A stretch of 64,000 nucleotides of DNA, taken from NCBI GenBank assembly GCA_903813345.2, contig CAIIXF020000006.1:31850024-31914023 (forward strand), given 5' to 3'. Under the pieces are notes generated by a model. It was not told the origin of the DNA, did no database searches, and was given only the letters and a program-made list of their open reading frames with translations. Each line of letters starts with the position of its first letter. The first letter of the stretch is position 1. Made by a program: the position numbers and the translations under genes. The stretch is from Owenia fusiformis. Taxonomy: Eukaryota; Annelida; Polychaeta; Sabellida; Oweniidae. This document shows, one piece after another, positions 25,401 to 34,102 of this stretch.

Positions 25401-28400
25401 AATTGTTTTGGTGTAATTTTCCCAAAAGGGAGAAGACAATAGTAATGCCAGGTTATTACTATCATATAATGTTCACAATGATAGTATTCAATAGAAATAT
25501 GTTTCGTTAGGTGGGAATTGCCCCTCAAGTGAGTTGCTATTCTTCTAGTATAGTAGGACTAAGATCAAAATTTTAAAGTTTTAGTTGTCATTTGGATTCA
25601 TTACAAAACATTAACAAATTATAGTTTGAAATGCTTAGAATGCACCATATACAATTGTAAAAAAAAATTTCCGGGGGTCAACCCCTGTACCCCCCTTCTG
25701 GTTTTCCTTCGCTCGCAGTGATGCAAACCCCAAAATATGCACCTCCTTGATACTTGTTGGCTATGCCCCTGTACATGTATGTTTACCTTTGGCCTTATGC
25801 AATGTAAAATATGTAATATTAAAAATAAAATGTATCAAAAATAAATTGTTGAATAAGACTGCCTGTACAAGTAGTTAAGTCATGAGAAATGGTACTGAAG
25901 GAGAAACCCCAAATGTTTCATAATAAGCCTTTTTGTCTTGAATAATACAGTTGTTTGAGACTTTTTAGAGGGCGCGCGAGGAAAATTAGATCTGGAAATT
26001 TCCTTTTTTGCCTGGAAATGTCAGGGAATTGTCAGGGAAATTAATTTTGAAAAAGGTGTACGAACCCTGTCATTCAAATGCATCTGCTTGTATATCACAC
26101 GATATTCAGAGAGCGAAAAACATGATTTTAAGAACCCAAGCCCATCAAAGTGATATTTAACCAGATTACTCAAACTAAATTTATGTTTCTATAGAGTGAA
26201 TCATTCGAAGATTTTGTTGAGAGGGATTCTGAGGAAGAACTAAGAATAAAAGCTCAATTCATCGTCAGTTCAACATTGGAGTTGGCAACAAAGGTATGTA
26301 CACACGACTGACTGTTTAAAGTTCAACGATTCTTGGGTATAACCCTCCTACTTTCAAAGCTTCTCTTTTTGGCTTCAACATTTAGACATTTAGACGGTGA
26401 GCCAAAAAAGGTAACCCAAACAAATGTTAATAACTCAGTCATACATTAGTTTTCTTCTTCTTTATTCTAGACACTGTAATGTTGTCGACAGCAGGGGTCA
26501 AAACAAGTTTCATTGGTTTCCCAAATGGTCACGATTTTATGGTCATTCTACAAAACATGCTAATTACTGTGCCAAATATTACTTTGAACCCATGCTTGAT
26601 GACTGAGTATTTGTTTGGTTTACCTTTTTGGCTCATCCTGTACTTGCAACAGATGGCAGAATTTTTCTTGGGAAATACATAAAGAAATACTCAAAGTGAG
26701 GAAGCTTCTTGAAAAAATTGAAAAAAATTCTTCCGGGTTTATAATTTGCATTGCAACGTAGGAAGTGATGCAAGCATTGAAACCAATTACATCATAAAAC
26801 AGTTGAGACGTAACTTAATCAATACAGATTTACGATTAAAAGGGTTCAAGACTTTAGCAACAATGAAAACATACCACAAAAGGATCGCAGTATTGTAAAG
26901 TCTTCGAAGATTGTTGGAGAGTTTGAAATATTGATCGTTGTTCTTCTCATACGGCCAGTGTAAAGCCCTGTATACACTATAAACAGTGCGCAAACGAAAA
27001 ACGTGCATGTTCGTTTTTCTTTCCAATCATTTCGTCCGTTTCTTTATGAATTGGTCGTATGATTTAAATGCTTGAAACTGCGGCGAAACAGGCGCAAACA
27101 GCGAAACTTTCAATGTTCAAAATGACGTAAGCATTGAAACGTAGGAAGTGATGCAAGCATTGAAACCAATTGAATTGATTGAAACGATTGAAACAATTGA
27201 AACGATTGAAACGCTATTTGCAGTGTATACAGGGCTCAATGCGTACCGCCTTCGTTTGCGCAAATTTTCACCAGTTAGTTTTTGAATACAACATGTCGTT
27301 GTGATGTTTTAATCGATGTTAACATATCCCTTATTTTCTTTAAGTGAAATAACAAGCTATGATATTGGTTAACATGCCAGAGATTGAAATAATATTATTC
27401 GAAGCGTTATTAGAAAATTCGAAAATTTTGAACCGCCATATTTGTTTACCGATTTGGACCAATCAGGACGGTATGTCATCTCAATACTAGTGAAACAAGT
27501 ACGTTTTTCAAACATTTTGCTGTTTATTCAGTATCACGAGGCTCAATTATGATCAAGAATAAAGTTAACTTTGTTATAAAAAGACCGTAGGAAACGATGG
27601 TACAGGTTTCATAAGGAGTATTATTAGGATACTAGAGATATCGGACTTTCGAAAACAGGAGGTGAATTATATCAATTTTTTTCAAGAAGTCAACCTCACC
27701 TTGAGTATTTCTTTATGTATTTCCTAGGAAAAATTCTGATATCTTTGGTACTTGCAGATTATTTATCCTGCCTACCTGAGGTATCAGGCAGAGCTCCAGC
27801 AGGAACGAGTCCCCAAAACTAAAATCACAATTCATGAGGAAGGCAGTGTGGATGACTTTTATGGTGAAAGGCCAGCATCCCCGACACCCGATTCAACTGG
27901 TGGTGTCCAATTTGGTAATTATTTAACAAATAATCAGTATACGACTCAAAACACCTATAGGTGTAAAATATATAGATATCTTTGATTTAAAAAATCCGAG
28001 TGCCTTTCAGAAACGTCGGTTTGCATGATATATGTGGTATACTAGATGATATTTTTAATTTAGGAGATCTATTTGTGCCAGACTCAGACAATGGTGCTGT
28101 ATCTGATGAGGGTGAGATTGTTAATGTTATAGAAAACGAGGCTGAGTCTGACGATGACATGTTTATTACCACTGGTAAGTAAATATTTAATTCAATTTCG
28201 TAATGTAAATTATAAGATCTACATCACCTAATAAAGGTCGTCAGAAACTAGGGAGTTTAAGCTATCAACTGACATGTGTCGATTACATTTCATTGGTAAT
28301 TTGCAAAAATTAAAAGCCCAATTGAGAGGGAACAATGCTCTCTTAGGTACAAGTTTTCCTAAAAACGTGTAGCCTGGGCTCCCTATTATGTTTTGTCTCT

Positions 28401-31400
28401 CTCTCAATGGTTAATAATGGGACTCACTCAAATAAAAAACAACTTTTACTGAAAACCCTTACCTGAGACAACGAATGTCTGACATTCACTATACTTGAAG
28501 GGAAAATATGTCATTTCAGCTCGTGGTAGAGGAGTTAGATTCAGTGTAGTTGAAGACAAGATCCCGAATCTGGATATCAAGGCATTCGACAGTGAATCCC
28601 TGACTGATATCTCCAGTGAAGATGACGATGTTTATTTTGATGACTTCACGGAGAGTGATGAAGAAGTTGAAATTACTGGTATTGGTGCAAAGCTAGTTGC
28701 TAAGGATTCTCTAACCATTACACACAGCCACCAATCCTGTCTCCCGTATGAGCCGCCGTGTGACGATAGACCTCCTACAATGGAGGCAGTGGTATCTGCA
28801 GAGTCTCTGAACAGACTATTTGGACGAATTTTGGAAGATCTTGCATCAGGAAAACTTAACCCAGAGAAGGTCTCAATAATAGCAAAATATGCAAAGGAAA
28901 TCGTTGATGGTGCTACAAGTGACACAAGTTCCGAAACAGCAAGTAGGAGAGAAAGTGCTGAATTTAGACCTGTTAAAAGAGTCTCCACAATTTCCCTGCT
29001 GGCAAACGCAGCTGTGAAAGAGGTCATGGAAAAAGTGTTTGGTAGTGTTAAGGCCGGTACCATAAGTAATGATGATATGAGAGCACTTACTGTAGCGATT
29101 GTTGAAGGCCATACATATTCTGGAAAAAGCAGTAGAACTAGTTCGGCCAAACTTATAGATAATTATGATATGGCAACTGCTTCAACTGAGTCTCTGTTTG
29201 CCATGGAACTGATACGTGAGACATTGTCTAAAGTGTTAACAGATATCAAGGGTAAACTGCTAAGTGCTGATTCTATTCACAAATTAGCAGAAGCAATTAA
29301 ACCGACAGTACTAAGCAGGGAGTGCGTTAGTCCAATGAGAAAATTTTCTGCTGAGTCAAACACATCATTAATGGCTGAATATTTTGTGAAGCAAACGATA
29401 GAGAATGTCCTGTCTGATTTAGAAGAAACCGACATTCAGGCTAAAACTATTGAGTCAATAATCACTGAAGATTTCATTGAGCAAACCTTGACTCGAGCTT
29501 TGAAAGTCATGACACCAAAGTCAAGTGAATCATTTTTGACTGAGGAGTTTATAGAAGAAACAATGCAAACAATACTTCAAGAGTTTGCTCCAAATGAGGT
29601 AGAACTGGCACTCACAGAGAGTAAAACTTCTAACTCGTCACTTTTGATTGAAGAAATGATACAGGAAGTGCTTGATAACGTAACGCAGGGTGTTTCTGAT
29701 GGTTTGGTCACAGAATTCGATGTAAACAAGATAACAACCAAGATCCAAGAGTCCTTAAACAATCTTAAGTCAGATAACACGAGCGACGGTGACGACTATG
29801 ATGAGGTTGTGTCGAAAGATCTAATCACTGACAGCATTGATAAAATCCTAATACAGCAGCACCAATTTGAGCCATTGTTTGACGAGCAGCCTCTCTCCCA
29901 TATCTCAATGAGAACTCAAGATGCGCTTCATGTTCAGGGACCAGTTCCACATAGATCGTTTCGATGCCTTCAACATCCAAGTGACTCAGAAAAGGACCAA
30001 CTTCATACGCGTGAAAGCGTTGAGAAGCACAATCGAATAGGAGCCATGACAAGTAGCCAAACAGAATCTTTGATGGATAGTTATCACAGCATAAAAGCAG
30101 ACTCCAGTTCTGACGAGTTATTAAACATTGTCGAACAAGATGTCTCTGATGAAAAAATCAAATTATTCGATGACAGTCACTTTGCAGAGGAAATTCCAGT
30201 GATTAAACCTATATTCAAAGGAAAACCTGTAGACATCGACCCTGCTATTATCGCTGATTCACTGTCTGCCATATCCCACAAGAGGCAAGCTATAAGCGGG
30301 CCATCACAGCGCCACTCATTTCGGAGTCTTATAAAGCCAGATGTGAGTAAAGTGGAATCTTTAAAAGAACATTCTACCTCAGGACTGAGAAATGAACTGA
30401 TTAAAAACTCCAGCCACAACCTAAACGATCTAAACAAATTGACAGATATAATTGGGGAGGAACACATTCTGCCAATTCCAATTGACGAGGCTAGGCGGGA
30501 CAGTGGAGCCAATGAAATTGTCACAAATGTTTTGGAATTGAATAAATGTAGTTCTAACTCAACCGAGTCCACCGTGAAGAAAACCACTTCAAATGCCTCA
30601 TTGGAAAAAATGAAAAATGCAGCTGAAATATACGCCAGTGGAACAAAAAGTTTTAAAAGATTACAATCCAAGACGTCTTCGGGAAAACGATCATCAAAAT
30701 CAAGTGCCACGTTCACGAAGGAAAAACCCCAGTGCAAATTATCTGTTGATACAACCAAATCAAACGCCAGTGCTTTACTTTACAAACAGGCAGATATTTC
30801 CTCATCAATGCCTCTTATGGGCAATAAAATCAGTACATCGAGTGGGTTGGTTTTAAAAAGTGACAAAGCACTGTTCAAAATCAAGAAAGATGAGCACAAG
30901 AAAATATTTTCAAAACAGCCTAAAAACGGTCAAATTCCAATTGCGAATAAGTCAAGTAAAGAAAAATTAATAGCTGCATCTGGAACCTCAAGCACAAAAA
31001 GTTCAAAGTCAAACCGCCATTCTTATTCCAGAGAGAAAAATCTGGATCAGCCTAGGTCAGAATCTTGTGAGAAATTAAGGACACCACAATCGCAAAGTAA
31101 GAGACCGCTCACCAGTGAAAGTTTAAATGACTCTAGCAATCAATATGAAACTAATGATTCAACAGCGACTAGAAAATGTATAAGCAGCCAAAGTAATAGG
31201 AGAAATTCGTCGAAAACACCAACCTCATTGACAAGCCAAACAAAAAGACGAAGTGAAACATCTTTAAGATCAAGAACTCCAAGTGCTAAATCATCTAAAA
31301 TAAAATCAACTAACGGCCAAAGTTCTGAGAAATGCTCATCAAAAACTATAAAATCAAATACACAATCGTCTTTGAATCGGGTATCTTGTTCAAATACGTC

Positions 31401-32078
31401 TATGAAGTACTCCAAAAAACCTGTGACAGTGGTAACAGACGGACGTAACGACGATTGCGATTTTCAGTCTCGAGACGATTCTGAAATAGCCCCTGTTGCA
31501 GTGAAATCAGTGTGCGGCTCCCATACTTCCGTCGTGTCGGTCCGTTCCTCTCTGACATCGGTTGAGATGTCTGCCACATCGTTGACAGTTAAAGACTCTA
31601 AGACAAGTATGAGATCGAATCAAAGCGGTATATCAATGTCAACGGGGCAGTCTACTAATAAAGATGAAGTAAACAGAAATACTGAGCTAAGTGTGAAAGA
31701 AAATGATACTGATATTCCACTGCCTGAAAACAGCCCAGATGAGTATCCCAGGGGCTCTGTATTGAGCGTTGCGATGCGCAGTTTGGTCAATTCAAGTACT
31801 AGTGTTACAAATAAGGTATGTATAAAATTATTTTAACATGAGCATATTGATAATTGTCAATGGCGCTCTTATTGGAAGAGATGTGCAGGCTGCAGGTTTT
31901 TCTTTCCATCGAGTCTTCTTTTCCCGATGCACTCCCATGGGAACGCATTCAAACGGCGTACATGTTTAAATGATATTGTGCTACATCATCTGATTTGTGA
32001 ATCTGCTTATTCCAGGTATCGGACGATGTTCCTACAACTACCAACGAATCTAACAACAGCTACAATTCGAAACAATGA
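7257..32078 (+). CDS. FSIP2: fibrous sheath-interacting protein 2-like gene, 17 exons
   Basis: Proposed coding exons: 7257-7454, 8601-8858, 10841-11019, 11714-11855, 12445-12555, 12703-12850, 13262-13396, 13544-13657, 13749-13819, 14752-14953, 21789-21883, 23024-23167, 26195-26293, 27758-27914, 28064-28174, 28520-31815, 32016-32078. All join in phase with GT-AG borders, giving about 1,840 residues. The N-terminus (LPLDAKLPMIP, VLYTTNLCE, YKPLHDPHLKS, then a GxITxxxKVxCxLxEFNxYRxYL pattern) matches what I know of vertebrate FSIP2, a scaffold of the sperm tail fibrous sheath that binds AKAP4. Residues 153-420 are highly charged and probably coiled coil; the large exon 16 carries repeated amphipathic helices, then a Ser/Lys-rich tail. 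Vertebrate FSIP2 is several times longer. The end of exon 12 is uncertain (GTTAGT at 23138 or GTAAAT at 23168, both phase 0). Confidence 0.85.
7576..7648. repeat. 37-bp tandem duplication in intron 1
   Basis: The unit containing GAGAAGACGGACCGGTTCGG occurs twice head to tail, with one C/T difference. Confidence 0.85.
8601..8858 (+). CDS. FSIP2: FSIP2-like exon 2 (conserved N-terminal motif)
   Basis: It lies between a CATACAG acceptor and a GTATCT donor, is phase 0 on both sides, and encodes 86 residues. It contains DLNDPCAHYMTNEYKPLHDP followed by a basic helix (QLRRRK). This is the most diagnostic stretch for FSIP2 in the window. Confidence 0.85.
9197..9837. mobile_element. inverted-repeat DNA element in FSIP2 intron 2
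   Basis: CCAGGAGGC then GTTTCTCGAAA at 9197-9218 is inverted at 9817-9837, and inner ends share TTAACGATT-like words. No transposase is seen. It contains a perfect hairpin, 9359-9404, with 22-base arms starting CCAGAGACATATAAAACATG. Confidence 0.65.
9359..9404. repeat. perfect hairpin, 22-bp arms, 2-base loop
   Basis: 9359-9380 and 9383-9404 are exact reverse complements separated by TC. It lies inside the 9197-9837 element. Confidence 0.9.
10841..14953 (+). CDS. FSIP2: FSIP2-like exons 3-10 (charged coiled-coil region)
   Basis: Eight short exons (10841-11019, 11714-11855, 12445-12555, 12703-12850, 13262-13396, 13544-13657, 13749-13819, 14752-14953) with consistent phases 2,0,0,1,1,1,0,1 at their ends. 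They encode an acidic patch (SSSDDDEEGE) and long Arg/Lys/Glu-rich helices such as EEAEKEK, RAVRAERRKK and EEERRKKNEAQLKREVERR. The composition predicts extended coiled coil, suited to a cytoskeletal scaffold. Confidence 0.75.
11869..12322. mobile_element. PIF/Harbinger-like MITE with TAA target duplication
   Basis: The termini are AGCCCGGTATACAGCAATGG and its inverse (near CCATTGGTGTACACCGGGCT), flanked by TAA at 11866-11868 and 12323-12325. A 3-bp TWA duplication is typical of PIF/Harbinger. The interior is an unusual mosaic of TGGGACTCCATGGG-like and TTTTGCCCCAT-like words in both orientations, so the element folds on itself. It sits 10 bases past the donor of exon 4. Confidence 0.8.
15979..19113. 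mobile_element. inner copy of the same satellite-carrying element
   Basis: It begins TACGGAAAGCGAAAGGGGAT at 15979 and ends GCTTTCCGTA at 19113, with CAAACTG immediately on both sides (15972-15978 and 19114-19120). The same layout as the outer copy and near-identical flanking segments show recent self-insertion. Its satellite is roughly twice as long as that of the outer copy. Confidence 0.8.
16879..18500. repeat. pentanucleotide satellite (TATTG/CATTG/CACTG)n, long array
   Basis: About 1.6 kb of 5-base units, mostly TATTG, CATTG, CACTG, TACTG and late in the array CATCA-TATTG-type words. Because the unit is 5 bases and few units create stops, all forward frames stay open for long stretches rich in Cys, Ile, Leu, Tyr and His. 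These are not genes. Confidence 0.9.
19641..20482. repeat. pentanucleotide satellite, short array
   Basis: The same satellite as 16879-18500 in the outer element copy, about 0.84 kb. Its beginning and its end (CATCATATT-rich) match the longer array, so the length difference lies in the middle. Confidence 0.9.
21789..21883 (+). CDS. FSIP2: FSIP2-like exon 11
   Basis: ATTTTTAG acceptor, GTATGG donor. It encodes TKKSGKTASILELLQGSKTM and a basic helix, and joins exon 10 in phase 1 across the 6.8-kb intron that contains the nested satellite elements. Confidence 0.7.
22685..22755. other. assembly gap (23 Ns) inside a perfect inverted repeat
   Basis: TAGTAGTCTAATAGGCACAG plus CGAC (22685-22708) is exactly inverted at 22732-22755, with Ns filling 22709-22731. 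The gap is at the tip of a palindrome, where sequencing and assembly commonly fail. Confidence 0.9.
23024..23167 (+). CDS. FSIP2: FSIP2-like exon 12
   Basis: TGTTTAG acceptor; it encodes KQAQLGFGDISGFIPPTTTV followed by nine consecutive glutamates and ITPPEEDI. A donor at 23168 (GTAAAT) adds VSITQLSRSK; an alternative GTTAGT at 23138 removes these ten residues. The mariner relic begins 22 bases later. Confidence 0.65.
23190..24265 (+). mobile_element. degenerate mariner-type transposon
   Basis: The ends AGGGTGTCCGGAAAGTAAAG and its inverse (CTTTACTTTCCGGACACCCT) lie just inside flanking TA dinucleotides (23188-23189, 24266-24267). Interior frames show decayed mariner transposase motifs: HNAPIHKA near 23640 (second catalytic Asp block, Asp lost), PYSPDKASLDFYLFN near 23715-23760 (last catalytic block), and a C-terminal QRFCQAFES..KMHQECID. 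Stops and frameshifts break it, so it is a pseudogene. Confidence 0.85.
24461..26069. mobile_element. 1.6-kb TIR element with 5-bp TCATT duplication
   Basis: The ends CAGGGTTCGTACACACCTGG and the inverse ending GTGTACGAACCCTG are flanked by TCATT (24456-24460 and 26070-26074). Inner ends repeat CTGGAAATGTCAGGGAA in both orientations. I find no coherent transposase; it is probably non-autonomous. A poly-G tract lies near 24915. Confidence 0.75.
26195..26293 (+). CDS. FSIP2: FSIP2-like exon 13
   Basis: TTCTATAG acceptor and GTATGT donor, both phase 0. It encodes 33 residues, SESFEDFVERDSEEELRIKA and on to LELATK. Confidence 0.7.
26393..26640. mobile_element. Tc1/mariner-type MITE, TA-flanked
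   Basis: Arms TGAGCCAAAAAAGGTAACCC (from 26398) and the inverse ending CCTTTTTGGCTCATCCTG, with further inverted ACTCAGTCAT inside. TA at 26391-26392 and 26641-26642. 248 bases, no ORF. Confidence 0.7.
26964..27236. mobile_element. MITE with AGCCCTGTATACACT ends
   Basis: AGCCCTGTATACACT at 26964 is inverted at 27222-27236. The interior holds a (GATTGAAAC/AATTGAAAC)n microsatellite near 27165-27213. The ends resemble those of the 11869-12322 MITE. The flanks TAA and CAA only partly match. Confidence 0.6.
27758..28174 (+). CDS. FSIP2: FSIP2-like exons 14 and 15
   Basis: Exon 14 (27758-27914) encodes IIYPAYLRYQAELQQERVPK and an acidic stretch; exon 15 (28064-28174) encodes DLFVPDSDNGAVSDEGEIVN and more acidic residues. 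Both end in phase 1 and lead into the large exon 16. Confidence 0.75.
28520..31815 (+). CDS. FSIP2: FSIP2-like exon 16: helical repeats and Ser/Lys-rich tail
   Basis: A 3.3-kb open exon (TTTCAG acceptor, GTATGT donor) encodes about 1,100 residues. After an acidic start (SSEDDDVYFDDFTESDEE), residues of roughly 28790-29870 repeat a pattern: Ser, a 17-22 residue amphipathic helix, then a second helix. Examples are SLNRLFGRILEDLASG, SLLANAAVKEVMEKVFGSV, SLFAMELIRETLSKVLTDI, SLMAEYFVKQTIENVLSDL, SFLTEEFIEETMQTILQEF and SLLIEEMIQEVLDNVTQG. The last third (about 30600-31700) is dominated by Ser, Lys, Thr and Asn and is probably disordered. The helices resemble in style the amphipathic dimerisation/docking helices of anchoring proteins; a partner is inference only. 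Confidence 0.85.
32016..32078 (+). CDS. FSIP2: FSIP2-like terminal exon 17
   Basis: TATTCCAG acceptor, then 20 codons (VSDDVPTTTNESNNSYNSKQ) and TGA at 32076-32078. It is short but in phase with exon 16. Possible poly(A) signals are AATAAA near 32359 and 32429. If this splice were not used, exon 16 would read on and stop at 31836. Confidence 0.6.
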   Translation, partial: VSDDVPTTTNESNNSYNSKQ

Positions 32079-33553
32079 CACAAACAAACAAACAAAAAAA
32101 CAATTTTAAATTTTAAAACAATTTAAATTAGATTGACATTCATCGTGCAAGTCCATTTCAACATGCATTTTTAACCATGAACATTTTTTCACGGGTGGCA
32201 AAGTAAAAGTAGTCTTTAATGAGAACAGTAAAATCGTCCTTCCGTTATTTATACTGCGCCCGGGATACTGCGTGTCATTGTGATATATGTAAATACATTT
32301 TATAGTATGTTATTCAACTGTATTTTTGCGAATTGATTGTTTTTCTAAACCTTGCAGATGAATAAAAAGTGCCACAAATGCCGTAAGGCAGAACTTATTG
32401 GAAAACATCTTTCCTCTTGTCACAAAGAGAATAAAGGTTTTTGCGATGTCTAGTGACGGGCCTTTCATTATTGAATGCAACATCACTAGAGCAGGGGCCG
32501 TGATCATGAATTCGTACGACATATTGTTATGGTCTCCGTTTTTGTGACGGCGGTTGGTGGTTGGCGATTGGCGGGTGGCGGTTGGCGTCTGTAATAAATT
32601 CTTAAAACTTCCGATAACTCAACAAATACTTGCTGGATTAATTACACCATGCGTTTTAGAAAGGCGCCTTGGGTTTAACCCAGTTTGAATAATAGGTGTA
32701 AACACGATTGCGGTTTTACAAAATTGCTTTTCCAAAACTCCTAGAACCCTATTCACTAAAAAACGTTTCAAATCGTTAGGCGCTTTAGGTGTGTAGTGTA
32801 ATACAGATCGGTTGTTGTAAAACGCCTCACTCCGGTTTGTACCATTTGCCCTAAATGAAAGACATATTTCGCAAGCTACACATTTGGGCCACCCCAAAAA
32901 TACAGGAAATGATGGATGGAACCCAAACAGTGCAATAGGTCATCAAATTATATGTCAAAAATTGAAAGTAAGTTCACATCACTAGCAAAAGTCTCGGTTA
33001 CGTTTTCTCTTAGATGCTAAAAGAACACATTATAGATGCACACATCTGCTGGATATTCTCCATGTCATATTAAGACTGACATATATCAAATACTGCTTTC
33101 TGATTGGCCGGACTGAGATATATCATTGAACCGTGTTAAAATTGGATATCTTCTAGAGGTTTTTAAATAGATTGAAAACAAAAAAAAAAGATTTAAAATC
33201 TGATTTCAGGAAAATAGCAAACGGTTGAGGAGATATTATTGAAAGAAAAGTAATATGCGGGTCTAAAAACAGTAACATACTTCAAACAAAACTTGAGAAA
33301 CACTATTTGTAATATCATTTTAATCTCTTCTAATCAGCTGCATTATAATAATGATAACTTAATATATATATATACAGGCTGGTCCAAAAAATGGGACACT
33401 CGTATTTCAAAAATAAATATTGATTTTATTGATTTATTTATTTATTGATTTTTATTGATGAAAACATGTCATATTATATACCATTGGTTAGGGAATTTAC
33501 TTTTACATTGTTATGTATCTTGTTTTAAATACAGTCAGTTTTGAAGGTGTATT
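32079..33553. other. convergent intergenic spacer
   Basis: 3' UTR of the FSIP2-like gene on the left and of the minus-strand gene on the right. It contains a G-rich run of GGYGGTTGGCG words near 32546-32587 and a possible transposon end, GGCTGGTCCAAAAAATGGGA, near 33379. TTTATT runs at 33427-33450 could be poly(A) signals for the minus-strand gene. Confidence 0.4.
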
Positions 33554-34102
33554 TTATGCATCCTTGTTATCTTCCGTTTTCACAGGGACGGATTCCTTAG
33601 TCTTGTTGTTGTCTTGACTACAGCCTTTACCAGGTGCAAATACACTTCCACTTGTGCCTACCACAACTCCTAGTGCAATCCCAGGTAGTATTCCAATCCC
33701 TGTTGCATATCCTGCCCCCGCACCAATAGCCATACCAAAATAACACATACGATCTGTAATCACTTGTCCCCTGTTATACCGAAGCCTGTAGGTGCGATCA
33801 TAAAAATTTTCATATTCAAATTTTGTTGATGATCCATATGTCATCACTGGCCCAGCAACTGCGCCAATTATTGTGCCGTTTGCGCCATATTTCAGGGCTC
33901 TATGTGCTATTGCCTGTATTGTTCGAGGACCTTTAACAAGTTGAGTGACTGGTCCAATTGCCAGCATTCCGAACAAAGCTCCCATTTGAATGGTCTTGGT
34001 GCTTATATGGACAAGTAGCTCAAGTCTGGGATTGGAAATGTCCTCCATTTCAGCATCAGTGACTGTCATCCCACACATGTTCTTAAGCCATATTGCACCA
34101 CC
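33554..34102 (-). CDS. exon 2 of the 191-residue membrane-like protein
   Basis: 183 codons including the stop. Codon positions, lack of repeats and a full-length open frame indicate real coding sequence. An internal ATG at 34078 could start a shorter product if exon 1 were wrong. Confidence 0.75.
   Translation of the reverse strand, partial: GGAIWLKNMCGMTVTDAEMEDISNPRLELLVHISTKTIQMGALFGMLAIGPVTQLVKGPRTIQAIAHRALKYGANGTIIGAVAGPVMTYGSSTKFEYENFYDRTYRLRYNRGQVITDRMCYFGMAIGAGAGYATGIGILPGIALGVVVGTSGSVFAPGKGCSQDNNKTKESVPVKTEDNKDA

Noticed and set aside
28632-31415. Long minus-strand ORFs opposite FSIP2 exon 16
   Set aside because: Shadows of the plus-strand exon, which has splice sites and repeat structure.
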